A DNA stretch of 64,000 nt from Roseomonas sp. (GTDB lineage Bacteria > Pseudomonadota > Alphaproteobacteria > Acetobacterales > Acetobacteraceae): contig JADCFN010000015.1 of assembly GCA_020249505.1 (NCBI GenBank), forward strand, positions 1 to 64,000, in the 5' to 3' direction. The number at the start of each line of letters is the position of its first letter. Position 1 is the stretch's first letter. A program made the translations under genes and the position numbers. Below, piece after piece: positions 54,317 to 62,797 of the stretch. Below the pieces are notes generated by a model that saw only the letters and a program-made list of their open reading frames with translations, was not told the origin of the DNA and made no database searches.

Positions 54317-55423
54317 ATGCGGCGCAGGATTTTTCTAGGCACAAGTGCGGCGGTGCTGGCTGGGGCAGCCCAGGCCCAGCATCATGGCCATCACGGCGCG
54401 AATATTCCGGCGGATCAAATGTCTGCGCTGCGCGGGCCCAATCCGCAGGCTCTAACCCCTGAGCAATTGGCGCAGCGCGTGGTGACCAGCCCCGCGCCGG
54501 CCGGGCCGCCTGGGCGCTGGGTATCCCGCGCGCCTTTGCCACTGCCGCGCAGCGAAATGGCCTGGGCCACCGCCTGGGCCGGCAAGCTGCATGTGATTGG
54601 CGGCTATGCCCAAGGGCAGGTGGATAAGCCCTATCACCATGTCTATGATCCGGCGGCGGATCGCTGGCAGGAAGCCGCACCCTTGCCGCGCGGCGCCAAT
54701 CATGTCGGCGTGGTGGCCGATGCCGGGCGGATTTATGCGCTGGGTGGTTTTACGGAACAGAACCGCGCTTCCGACAATAAGGCCTTTGTCTATGATGTCG
54801 CAGCGGATCGCTGGTCCGCCATTGCGCCCATGCCGCGCCCGCGTGGCGCGGGTGCTGTCGCGGCTGTTGGTGGCAAGATTTATCACATCGGCGGCGCAAC
54901 AGACCCCGCGCCCGAACGCGCCAGCATTTCCTGGAATGAGGTTTATGATCCGCAGACGGACAAATGGACTCTGCTCCGCCCGCTGCCGGCCGGGCGTGAC
55001 CATGCCGGCGTCGTGGTCTGGGAAGGGCGCATTCATGTCGCCGGCGGGCGCTTCAACACTTTTGAAAACAATACCGGCCTGCATCACGTCTATGATCCCG
55101 CAAGCGATACCTGGCGGCTACGTGCGCCAATCCCGACACCGCGTTCCGGCCATGGCATGGCGGTGCTGCGCGGGCGCTTCTGGTGCATGGGTGGCGAGGA
55201 ACGGCTTTATGACCCGCAAAACCGCCCAATTGATCGCGTGATCGGCACGGTGGAATCCTATGACCCCGCCACTGATAGCTGGCAGCACCACGCGCCGATG
55301 CCGACACCGCGGCATGGTTTGGGCGCGGCGCTGATTGGCGATTGGATTTATGTCGCGGGCGGCGGGCCGATTGTTGGCGGCGGCATCCAGACCGCGGTGC
55401 ATGAGGCTTTCACGCCGGGGTAA
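54317..55423 (+). CDS. Exported Kelch-repeat protein
   Basis: 368 residues with a Tat- or Sec-like leader (MRRRIFLGTSAAVLAGAAQA) and about five to six Kelch repeats, e.g. KLHVIGGYAQGQVDKPYHHV, RIYALGGFTEQ, KIYHIGGATDP and RIHVAGGRFNTFENN, each followed by YDPAADRW-type strands. It should form a beta-propeller in the periplasm. A His-rich patch (QHHGHHG) follows the leader. Relatives include sialic-acid mutarotase (NanM) and oxidases, but no specific activity is evident. Confidence 0.85.
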   Translation: MRRRIFLGTSAAVLAGAAQAQHHGHHGANIPADQMSALRGPNPQALTPEQLAQRVVTSPAPAGPPGRWVSRAPLPLPRSEMAWATAWAGKLHVIGGYAQGQVDKPYHHVYDPAADRWQEAAPLPRGANHVGVVADAGRIYALGGFTEQNRASDNKAFVYDVAADRWSAIAPMPRPRGAGAVAAVGGKIYHIGGATDPAPERASISWNEVYDPQTDKWTLLRPLPAGRDHAGVVVWEGRIHVAGGRFNTFENNTGLHHVYDPASDTWRLRAPIPTPRSGHGMAVLRGRFWCMGGEERLYDPQNRPIDRVIGTVESYDPATDSWQHHAPMPTPRHGLGAALIGDWIYVAGGGPIVGGGIQTAVHEAFTPG

Positions 55424-55432
55424 TTGGTTCCC

Positions 55433-56752
55433 TCAAAACCCCGCGAATTTCAATACCAATCCTGCAATCGCGGTGAAGCCAAGGCTGCGCGCCAAGCCTT
55501 GCTTCATCGCGAAAAGCAGCACGGCAGCAAAGACCGCAAGCGCCAGCGCCGCCGGATCAAGGCTGCTCAGCACCGGCAGATCAAGCCTGATCGGCCCATA
55601 GCTGCTGACCTGCACATCGCGGAAAATCACGCGCAGCCCAAACCAAAGCGCGAGGTTGGCAATCACACCAACCACCGCCGCAGTCACCGCACCCAAAGCG
55701 CCCTTCAAGCGCGGCGCGGCATGCAGTTTTTCAACAAAGGGCGCGCCCAGAAAAATCCAGGCAAAGCATGGTGCGAATGTCACCCATAGCGTCAGCGCAC
55801 TGCCCGCAACCCCACCCAACACAGCATCGGCGCGATACCCCGCCAGGAAGCCCACAAATTGCAGCACGAGAATGAGCGGCCCGGGCGTGGTTTCTGCCAA
55901 GCCAAGCCCGGCCAGCATTTCGGGCGCGGAGAGCCATTGGTAATGCTCCACCGCTTCCTGCGCGGCATAGGCAAGCACGGCATAGGCGCCACCAAAAGTC
56001 ACCACCGCGAGCTTTGAGAAAAACCAGGCAATATCGCCATAAACGCCCGATCCCAGCAGCAGCACCACGGGCCAAAGCCAAAGCGCCAGCGCAATCAGCC
56101 CAGCGCGCCGTGCGGCACCGGCCATACGCGTTGCGCGTTCCGGATCGGCCGCGATGGCGGCATCCAATAGCGCGGGCGGGCCATCCTTCGCGGCACCATG
56201 GCCGGCGCCGCCGAAAGCCTGGGGCAAAGCAAAACCAATCGCGAGCGCACCCAGCACCACCAAGGGAAATGGCACATTGAACAGCGCGAGTGCGGCGAAG
56301 GCTGCGATGGCAAGCGCAACGGGCACCGGCCCCTTCAGCGCGCGTTTCGCCACCTTGATCAGCGCTTCCACCACCAGCACCAGCACCGCGCATTTCAAGC
56401 CAAAGAACAGCGCGGCGACAATCGGCACATCGCCCAAGGTTGCATAGATGATGGAAAGCGCCAGCATCACCGCCGCGCCGGGCAGAATGAACAGCAACCC
56501 CGCCGCCAGCCCCCCACGCACGCCATGCATCAGCCAGCCGAGATAGGTCGCCAATTGCTGCGCCTCTGGCCCCGGCAGCAGCATGCAGAAATTCAGCGCA
56601 TGCAGAAACCGCGCATCGGATACCCAATGCCGCTGTTCCACCACTTCGCGATGCATCACCGCAATCTGTGCCGCCGGCCCGCCGAAGGACAGCAACCCGA
56701 TGCGCAGCCACACGCGCAAAGCCTCGGCAAAGCTGGGGAAGGCTGGCGTCAT
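55433..56752 (-). CDS. chrA: Chromate transporter, ChrA long-chain (two-domain) type
   Basis: 439 residues with two homologous halves of the CHR family: LRIGLLSFGGPAAQIAVMHR and QQLATYLGWLMHGVRGGLAA in the first, FFSKLAVVTFGGAYAVLAYA and LGLAETTPGPLILVLQFVGF in the second. About ten to twelve membrane segments. ChrA exports chromate by exchange or proton coupling. It is the last gene of the dicarboxylate operon, four bases after the flavoprotein stop, although oxyanion export has no obvious link to that pathway. Confidence 0.92.
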   Translation of the reverse strand: MTPAFPSFAEALRVWLRIGLLSFGGPAAQIAVMHREVVEQRHWVSDARFLHALNFCMLLPGPEAQQLATYLGWLMHGVRGGLAAGLLFILPGAAVMLALSIIYATLGDVPIVAALFFGLKCAVLVLVVEALIKVAKRALKGPVPVALAIAAFAALALFNVPFPLVVLGALAIGFALPQAFGGAGHGAAKDGPPALLDAAIAADPERATRMAGAARRAGLIALALWLWPVVLLLGSGVYGDIAWFFSKLAVVTFGGAYAVLAYAAQEAVEHYQWLSAPEMLAGLGLAETTPGPLILVLQFVGFLAGYRADAVLGGVAGSALTLWVTFAPCFAWIFLGAPFVEKLHAAPRLKGALGAVTAAVVGVIANLALWFGLRVIFRDVQVSSYGPIRLDLPVLSSLDPAALALAVFAAVLLFAMKQGLARSLGFTAIAGLVLKFAGF

Positions 56753-56756
56753 TGCG

Positions 56757-58499
56757 TTACTCCGCCGCGACCGGCGTGAGCAGGCTTTCGCCCGGCTTCA
56801 AGCGCGTGAAGGCAACCGGTTGCCATTCCAGAACCACGCGGCCTTCGTTCAGCCGCACGGATGTTGCCGCAAGCCCTGCCCGGTCATCGCGCGTTTCCGG
56901 GAAATCCTCACGCCAATGCGCGCCGCGCGATTCCTCGCGCGCCTGGGACGCCACCACAATCGCGCGACTCACCAACAACAGCGATTTCAGATTGAGCCAA
57001 TCATGCCAGGTCAGGTTGAAGGCGCGATTGGCGCCATCAACGCCGGAGGCATCAAGCTCAGCCTCCAAAGCATCTAACGCGCTGGTCGCGTCAGCAAGCC
57101 CTGCGGCGTGGCGCAGAATGCCGGCCTTGTCCCACATCATTTCCTGCAAGGCGTCACGCAGTGGGGACAGGTTGCGCGCTGGCCGCGCGAAAGGCGCTTC
57201 CAGCGCAGCGATGGCGGCATCAAGCGCCGTGGCATCGGGTGCTACCAGCGCACCTTCGCGCGGCACCCAAGCGGCCATGGTATCGCCGGCAATCCCGCCA
57301 AAGACAGTGGAATTCGCAACCCCATTCCCGCCCAACCGATTGGCGCCATGCACGCCGCCGGTATCCTCGCCAGCGGCGAAAAGCCCGGGCAAGGCAGTGC
57401 TGCCATCAGGTCGGAACACCAGGCCGCCCATCATGTAATGCGCGGTCGGCACCACAGGCACGCGGCCACCGGCCAAGTCAAACCCCATATCGGCGCAGCG
57501 TTCCACCATGCCCTTGAATTCGCGCCGCACGCGATCCGGGCCGAGGTGCCCCATTTCAATCCAAAGCCCGCCGGCATCATTCACATTACCGGCCAGGATT
57601 TCGCGCTGCATGGAACGGCTGACAATATCGCGCGTCGCACGCTCGGCGCGCTTGTCATACTTCGCCATGAAGCGCTTGCCATCACCGCCCAGCAGATAGC
57701 CGCCCGCGCCGCGCAAGCCTTCTTCAATAATGGTGCCTGTCATGCGCGTGCCTGGGCCCGCCAGCACGCCGGTCGGATGGAACTGCACCATTTCCATATC
57801 ACGCAAAGGCAAGCCCGCGCGCAGCGCCATTGCCATGCCATCGCAGGATTTATCGCCTGATGGCGTATGGTATTTATACATGGTGGGCCCACCACCGGTG
57901 CCGAGCATCACGGCCTTGGCCTGCACAAAGACCAAACCACCGCTTCGCATATCAATCAGCAGCACGCCCGAAAGCCGCGCGCCATCCGCGCTTGGGATCA
58001 GCGCCACAGCGCGATGTTCTTCCAGGCGCTGAATACCGCGCGCCCAAACCTGTTCCGCCAGGCGATTGACAATCTCAATCCCGGTCAGATCACCCTTATG
58101 CACGGTGCGATCAAATGTCTGCCCGGCAAAGGCCTTTTGATGGATTGTGCCATCGGCGTTGCGATCGAAAAAACAGCCCCAGCGATTTTCCAATTCACGA
58201 ATGCGTCGCTGCGCGCCCACCACCAGCGTCCAGGCCAAATCCTGATCATTCAGCCATTTGCCGCCATCAAGCGTGTCCATGAAATGGCGCTCAGCGGAAT
58301 CACCCTCTGCAATCGCCACATTATAGCCGCCTTGGACCATGCGCGTGCAGCCGCATTTGCCAAGCAGGCCCTTCACCGCAATGGTGACTTCCAGCGCAGG
58401 ATTGCCGGCCTTGGCATGCAGGGCCGCGAGCAAGCCCGCGCCGCCCGCGCCCAACACCAGAATATCCGTGCTGCGGCGTGTGATTTCGGTGGGCATCAC
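56757..58499 (-). CDS. Succinate dehydrogenase/fumarate reductase-like flavoprotein
   Basis: 580 residues: FAD-binding VLGAGGAGLLAALHA (from residue 15), the capping-domain HPTG at 241-244, Arg290 in ERATRDIVSRS, His354 in TAHYMMGGL, and the C-terminal AAGEDTGGVHGANRLGGNG. Active-site residues for dicarboxylate/enoate redox chemistry are present. The usual SHTVAAQGG segment whose His links FAD covalently reads CTRMVQGG here, so FAD is probably non-covalent. It starts within ATGA of the fumarase beta gene; matching Fe-S and anchor subunits are encoded upstream in the same run. The substrate may be succinate or an analogue. Confidence 0.88.
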   Translation of the reverse strand: MMPTEITRRSTDILVLGAGGAGLLAALHAKAGNPALEVTIAVKGLLGKCGCTRMVQGGYNVAIAEGDSAERHFMDTLDGGKWLNDQDLAWTLVVGAQRRIRELENRWGCFFDRNADGTIHQKAFAGQTFDRTVHKGDLTGIEIVNRLAEQVWARGIQRLEEHRAVALIPSADGARLSGVLLIDMRSGGLVFVQAKAVMLGTGGGPTMYKYHTPSGDKSCDGMAMALRAGLPLRDMEMVQFHPTGVLAGPGTRMTGTIIEEGLRGAGGYLLGGDGKRFMAKYDKRAERATRDIVSRSMQREILAGNVNDAGGLWIEMGHLGPDRVRREFKGMVERCADMGFDLAGGRVPVVPTAHYMMGGLVFRPDGSTALPGLFAAGEDTGGVHGANRLGGNGVANSTVFGGIAGDTMAAWVPREGALVAPDATALDAAIAALEAPFARPARNLSPLRDALQEMMWDKAGILRHAAGLADATSALDALEAELDASGVDGANRAFNLTWHDWLNLKSLLLVSRAIVVASQAREESRGAHWREDFPETRDDRAGLAATSVRLNEGRVVLEWQPVAFTRLKPGESLLTPVAAE

Positions 58500-59104
58500 G
58501 CCGCCCCCAGTTTTTCAAGCACGGCCTGGCGTCGGCGTGCCGCTTCATCATTCACCTTGGCGAAAAGGCTGCCACCATGGCTATCCATCGCCACCAGCAA
58601 TGGCCCGAAGCCTTTGATGCGAAACTTGTAGAGGCTTTCGGGATTGAGATCATCCATATCCACATCCTCCACCGCTTCGATCCAGGTGGTCTCCAAAGCC
58701 GCAGCGCCGCCGACCACGGCCAGATAGGCACCGCCCAAATCACGAAAGGCCGCGAGTGATCCATCACGCAAACCGCCTTTGCCGATGATGATCCGCACCC
58801 CTTCACGTTCCATGAGTGGGCGGGTGAAGCGTTCCATGCGGTCTGATGTCGTGGTGCCCACGCATACCGCCTCATAACCGGAATGATTATTGCCCACGCG
58901 TTCCACCTTGCGCAGATTGGGCGCGGTATGGATCACGGCATGGCCTTGCAGATTGAACTTCGTGCGCCGGCCATGATCGAACATATGGATCTGCGTCGCA
59001 TCCCGGATGCCATAAAGCGTTTCCTCAAGCGTTACCGTATCGCCCACGCACAGCGCGCGCACTTGGGTTTCGGTGATCGGCATGGGCAGGATGTGATGCG
59101 TCAT
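58496..59104 (-). CDS. Class I fumarase/tartrate dehydratase beta subunit
   Basis: 202 residues matching the C-terminal 'fumarase beta' domain: ITETQVRALCVGDTVTLEET, RDATQIHMFDHGR, GPTTSDRM-like GTTTSDRMERF, IIIGKGGLRDGSLAAFRDLG and PLLVAMDSHGGSLF. In two-subunit enzymes it complements the Fe-S alpha subunit, encoded one gene upstream (59620-60528). The pair could hydrate fumarate, tartrate or a methylated analogue. It overlaps both the GNAT gene and the flavoprotein gene by four bases. Confidence 0.9.
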   Translation of the reverse strand: MTHHILPMPITETQVRALCVGDTVTLEETLYGIRDATQIHMFDHGRRTKFNLQGHAVIHTAPNLRKVERVGNNHSGYEAVCVGTTTSDRMERFTRPLMEREGVRIIIGKGGLRDGSLAAFRDLGGAYLAVVGGAAALETTWIEAVEDVDMDDLNPESLYKFRIKGFGPLLVAMDSHGGSLFAKVNDEAARRRQAVLEKLGAA

Positions 59105-59616
59105 GTCTCTTCCTCTGGGACTGGCCAGCGCCCTTGCGCGGCTTCGGCCAAGGCCTCATCTTCCAGGCGATAGGAAAGCCGCGCCGCTGGCACGGTGCCA
59201 AGCTTGGCATAAAAGGCACGAGCACGCAGGTTTTCCTCCGCCATGCCCCATTCCACGCGGCTATAGCCGCCTGTCACGGCAAAACGCATCGCGCCGCGCA
59301 TCAGGGCGCGGGCGGCGCGGGTGCCGCGATGTGCTTCCATCACAAAAATATCACGCAGCAAAAGGCCCCAGGTGAAATCCCGCGCCGGGAAAAAGCCGGA
59401 AAGGGCAACAAGCCCCGCCGGTTCATCCCCCGCGCGCCCGATCAGGCAAAAGGGGCCAGCGCGATTGGCGGGCGAGGTCAGCGCCTCTGCCGCCGCAACA
59501 AGCCGCGTATGGCCCAGCAATTCATCGTAAAAATCACCCATTTCCGCCAGCACGCGCATCAAGGCGGGCCGATCCGGCGGCCCTGCCAAGGTCACGACGA
59601 TGCTGGCAGAAGACAT
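59101..59616 (-). CDS. GNAT family N-acetyltransferase between fumarase halves
   Basis: 171 residues with a GNAT fold: IFVMEAHRGTRAARALMRGA (acetyl-CoA loop), then YSRVEWGMAEENLRARAFYA and KLG. It begins three bases after the fumarase alpha stop and overlaps the beta-subunit start by four bases, so it is co-translated between two parts of one enzyme. It may modify an operon enzyme or a pathway metabolite, but nothing in the sequence shows which. Confidence 0.85.
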   Translation of the reverse strand: MSSASIVVTLAGPPDRPALMRVLAEMGDFYDELLGHTRLVAAAEALTSPANRAGPFCLIGRAGDEPAGLVALSGFFPARDFTWGLLLRDIFVMEAHRGTRAARALMRGAMRFAVTGGYSRVEWGMAEENLRARAFYAKLGTVPAARLSYRLEDEALAEAAQGRWPVPEEET

Positions 59617-59619
59617 GGT

Positions 59620-60528
59620 TCAAAAACCGATGCTGATGCCGGCGGGCGTGAAGGTCGCACTCGCGCGGCGTGCGCTATGGCATTGGATATTCACCGCCAC
59701 CGGATTCATGGTGATGTGCGTCGCTGCCACCTCAACATGCACGGCGAAGGAAGTGCTGTCACCGCCCAAGCCTTGGGGGCCGATGCCAAGTGCATTCACC
59801 GCTTCCGAAAGCTCTGCTTCCAGCTTGGCGCCTTCTGCATCAGTGCAGCGCGAACCGAGCGGGCGGGTTGCCGCAATCTTCGCCAAATGCATGCAAAGAT
59901 CGGAAGTGCCGCCCACGCCCACACCCACAATCGTCGGCGGGCAGACCTTGCCGCCAGCCTGGATCACACGGTCCACCACAAAGCGCTTCACGGCAGAAAG
60001 CCCATCGGCCGGGATCAGCATTTGCAGGAAGGACCCGTTTTCCGAACCCGATCCCTTTGGGATCATCTCCAACCGCAATTCACGATCCGCATCGGTGAAA
60101 TCAATATTGATCACGGGTACGCGTTCACCGCAGGAAGTATGTTCATTCTTCCGCGTAATCGGATGCACCACGGAAGACCGCAGCGGGTGTTCGCGCGTGG
60201 CGCGCGCCGTGCCGCGGGCAATGGCTTCCTTCAGCGCAAAGCCATCCACCGCGACATTGCGCCCGATCAGCAGGTTGAAGATCGGAATACCGGTATCCTG
60301 GCACAAAAGATTATCCATCCGTTCCGCCACGCCGATATTCTCAATCATGGTGGCCAGGATGGTCTTGGCGGTGGCATCGGTCTCGGTAGCATCCAGCCGC
60401 GTGAAGCCGGCCTTAATGTCATCGGGCAGGATTTTACAGGCGCGAATGTAAAGCAGCTTGGCCGCTTCCTCGATCGCCTCCGGCGTCACAACCAGCGGCG
60501 CGATTTCGGTCTTTGACATCAGGCTCAT
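59620..60528 (-). CDS. Class I fumarase/tartrate dehydratase alpha subunit (Fe-S)
   Basis: 302 residues from MSLMSKTEIAPLVVTPEAIE at 60528, after a GGGGGGA site. The class I fumarase N-terminal pattern is clear: NLLCQDTGIPIFNLLIG (cluster Cys), KNEHTSCGERVP and GGKVCPPTIVGVGVGGTSDL. It carries the [4Fe-4S] cluster that binds substrate in reversible hydration of fumarate-type acids. Separate alpha and beta chains are typical of TtdAB and bacterial/archaeal two-subunit fumarases. Confidence 0.9.
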   Translation of the reverse strand: MSLMSKTEIAPLVVTPEAIEEAAKLLYIRACKILPDDIKAGFTRLDATETDATAKTILATMIENIGVAERMDNLLCQDTGIPIFNLLIGRNVAVDGFALKEAIARGTARATREHPLRSSVVHPITRKNEHTSCGERVPVINIDFTDADRELRLEMIPKGSGSENGSFLQMLIPADGLSAVKRFVVDRVIQAGGKVCPPTIVGVGVGGTSDLCMHLAKIAATRPLGSRCTDAEGAKLEAELSEAVNALGIGPQGLGGDSTSFAVHVEVAATHITMNPVAVNIQCHSARRASATFTPAGISIGF

Positions 60529-60585
60529 GCAATCATCCCCCCGGTGAACATAGTTTCCCACAAGCGCCGGCATGATGAAAGCGTT

Positions 60586-61317
60586 TCAAAGCACAAGCGA
60601 AAGGCCCGATAAAAACAGCAGCCCCAACAGCACTAGCCGGAACCCCTCCGCCGGGATCACGCGATAGGCGCGCAGGCCAAGCCAGGTGCCAAGACCCAAG
60701 GCGGGCAGGGCAATCAGCAGAGTTTTGGCGGTGTCCAGCGTGAAAAACCCTGCATAGGCCAGCCCGGCTGCGGCGATGATCTGCATCACCACAATGAAGG
60801 GCTGGAAAATCGCGCGGGCTTCATCCTTTCTTAGGCCCTTCACATCCGTCCACATGGAAGGCAGAGCGCCGGAAAACCCGCCAATACCGCCCAAGGCGCC
60901 CGCGAAAAACCCGACAACCGCATCGGCGCGCTGCCCGGCGGCGAGTTTGGGCGGTGCGAGGCGGAGCGCAATCCGTGCCAGCATGAAGCCGGCATAGCCC
61001 ACCAATAAAATACCGATGCCGGCCACAATCACGCGCGCTTCCACCACACTCAGCGCCCAAACGCCGAAAGGCGTGCCCAGGGCGCCGGCGAAGACATAGG
61101 GCTTCAGCACCGGCCAACGGATGGCCGGCCATACCACACGCAAGGTCACGCTTTGGATCAGGAGTGATCCCAGCACCAAAACTGGCGCGATCTCCTGCGG
61201 GGTGACCCAGTGATATAGTATTCCCGCCGCCACCAGGTTGAAGGCAAAGCCCGCAAGCCCCGAGCAAAACGCCGCGATGAAGCAGCCGCCAAGCAGCGCC
61301 AGAAGATCAAAGGACAT
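60586..61317 (-). CDS. TSUP family permease (TauE/SafE)
   Basis: 243 residues with about eight membrane segments and the TSUP repeat pattern (FIAAFCSGLAGFAFNLVAAG; VGFFAGALGGIGGFSGALPS). Members move sulfite, sulfoacetate or other small organic anions. It overlaps the end of the SdhC-like gene by 11 bases and precedes the fumarase alpha gene, so it may export or import an acid handled by this operon. Confidence 0.87.
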   Translation of the reverse strand: MSFDLLALLGGCFIAAFCSGLAGFAFNLVAAGILYHWVTPQEIAPVLVLGSLLIQSVTLRVVWPAIRWPVLKPYVFAGALGTPFGVWALSVVEARVIVAGIGILLVGYAGFMLARIALRLAPPKLAAGQRADAVVGFFAGALGGIGGFSGALPSMWTDVKGLRKDEARAIFQPFIVVMQIIAAAGLAYAGFFTLDTAKTLLIALPALGLGTWLGLRAYRVIPAEGFRLVLLGLLFLSGLSLVL

Positions 61318-61648
61318 TGAACAGGAAAACCAATCCCACCAGCAGTGACAGCCCGAAGGAAAGCGCGACCAAATCCTTCTGCGCCCGCCCCCAGCCCAGG
61401 AACTCCAGCGCCATGACGCGCAATCCTCCGGCCAGATGCGCCGCCAGCAGGACCACCAGCGCGGTTTCAGCCGCCTTCACCAGCGGGTTGTCTGCCCAGC
61501 GCAAAAAACCATCCAGCCGCGCTTCCCCCTGAATGGCGCTGCCGAGTGCCCAGAAATGCAGCGGCAGAAATAGCGCCAGCAAGAGGCCAGAGACCCGATG
61601 CACCGCAAAGCCGATCCAGCTTGGGTGGGAACGCGCGCGGAAATCCAT
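61307..61648 (-). CDS. Succinate dehydrogenase membrane anchor, SdhC-like
   Basis: 113 residues from MDFRARSHPSWIGFAVHRVS, with three hydrophobic helices. GFAVHRVSGLLLALFLPLHF matches the SdhC HRxTG/HRxSG signature near the quinone site, and the His in AAHLAGG could be a heme ligand. The start at 61648 overlaps the previous stop as TGATG; a longer reading from 61960 is inside the SdhD-like gene. It anchors the Fe-S and flavoprotein subunits to the membrane. Confidence 0.78.
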   Translation of the reverse strand: MDFRARSHPSWIGFAVHRVSGLLLALFLPLHFWALGSAIQGEARLDGFLRWADNPLVKAAETALVVLLAAHLAGGLRVMALEFLGWGRAQKDLVALSFGLSLLVGLVFLFNVL

Positions 61649-61995
61649 CAGGCGTAAAGCCCGAAGGCGGCGCGGATACCAAAAGCCGCTGTCAGCAGCC
61701 CAAGCCCAAGCCAGCAGAAATCCAGCCCCCGCCCGCGCCAGCCAAGCGTTTCGCCCGCGATGTTGCGGAGCCCAATCGCTCCATGCAGCCCGGCCGCCAA
61801 TGCAAAGATCACATAAAAGATCAGCCAAGCCTCTGAGCCTTGGGTGCGCGCCAAAATCTCCCGCGCCGATAGCCCGCCGCGCACAGCGAGCAAAATCGTT
61901 ACCAGATGCACCAGCACGGCGAGCGCCAGGATCATGGCGGTGATGCGCTGCACCACCCAAAGATGCGCCTGCCCGCGCGCGGCCCTGTCAGCCAT
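61648..61995 (-). CDS. Succinate dehydrogenase/fumarate reductase membrane anchor, SdhD-like
   Basis: 115 residues with three hydrophobic helices (ITAMILALAVLVHLVTILLA; WLIFYVIFALAAGLHGAIGL; FCWLGLGLLTAAFG). The His in AAGLHGAIGLRNI fits the usual heme-ligand position. It overlaps the Fe-S gene by 8 bases and the SdhC-like gene by three, so the anchors and Fe-S subunit are coupled. Confidence 0.75.
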   Translation of the reverse strand: MADRAARGQAHLWVVQRITAMILALAVLVHLVTILLAVRGGLSAREILARTQGSEAWLIFYVIFALAAGLHGAIGLRNIAGETLGWRGRGLDFCWLGLGLLTAAFGIRAAFGLYA

Positions 61996-62725
61996 GGCGC
62001 TTGCCGCCGAACAGGCTCTCCCAGAACAAGGTCCGCTTCAGCCCGGCAATGGCGCCTGATGGGTCAATCTGCTTCGGGCAGCGTTCGGTGCAGGAACGCG
62101 TGGAATGGCAGGAATGGCAACCGGCATCGCCCGCCACCGCATCCAGCCTTTCGCCACGCGCGCCATCCCGCGCATCATTCACCAAGGTCCAGGCGCGGTT
62201 GAGTGCCGCCGGCCCCAGATAATCGCCATTCCAGGCGACAACATCGCAGGAAGCGTAGCAAACGGCGCAGCCGATGCATTCAATGCCTGCATCGGCTTCC
62301 TTGCGGGCCTTGCTGCCGGGGGCGACTACGGCAAATTCATCCGGCACGGCGCCATCCGGCGCGTCCTTCGGCTGGAAAAACCCTTGTGCGCGCTGCCATT
62401 TGTCGAAGAAGGGCGCCAGATCAGCCGCCAGATCGCGGATCACCGGCAGATTGGCCAAGGGGCGCAATTCCAAAGCGCCATCAGCGCCAACCACTTTCCG
62501 CACATGCGTCCGGCAGGTCCAGCGCGCGCGGCCATTCACTGTCATGGCGCAGGACCCGCACATGCCAACGCGGCAGGCGAAGCGATAGGCAAGGCTTGGG
62601 TCAAGCTCTCGTTGGATATGTGTGACGACATCAAGCACGGTCTGATTGTCGCGCGCCGGCACGTCATAACGCGCAAAACCGCCCGCTTCCTCACCTCGCC
62701 AGACACTGACCTTAAGCTGTTCCAT
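61988..62725 (-). CDS. Succinate dehydrogenase/fumarate reductase-type iron-sulfur protein
   Basis: 245 residues from MEQLKVSVWRGEEAGGFARY at 62725. It has an N-terminal plant-type [2Fe-2S] site (ACRVGMCGSCAMTVNGRARW), a first ferredoxin-like cluster (CIGCAVCYASCDV) and a second (CHSCHSTRSCTERCPKQIDP), ordered as in SdhB/FrdB. It passes electrons from the flavoprotein to the membrane quinone site. A reading from 63097 would cross the divergent gene and is rejected. It heads the minus-strand operon. Confidence 0.9.
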   Translation of the reverse strand: MEQLKVSVWRGEEAGGFARYDVPARDNQTVLDVVTHIQRELDPSLAYRFACRVGMCGSCAMTVNGRARWTCRTHVRKVVGADGALELRPLANLPVIRDLAADLAPFFDKWQRAQGFFQPKDAPDGAVPDEFAVVAPGSKARKEADAGIECIGCAVCYASCDVVAWNGDYLGPAALNRAWTLVNDARDGARGERLDAVAGDAGCHSCHSTRSCTERCPKQIDPSGAIAGLKRTLFWESLFGGKRHG

Positions 62726-62797
62726 GCGCGCCAGACTAAGGCCACTGGACAGCCTGTCCAGCCCATGGCCTGCTGCGCGAAACGGGAGGAAGCAGGC

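Noticed and set aside
59134-60516. 460-codon open frame on the plus strand
   Set aside because: Antisense to the GNAT and fumarase alpha genes, both of which have clear family motifs.
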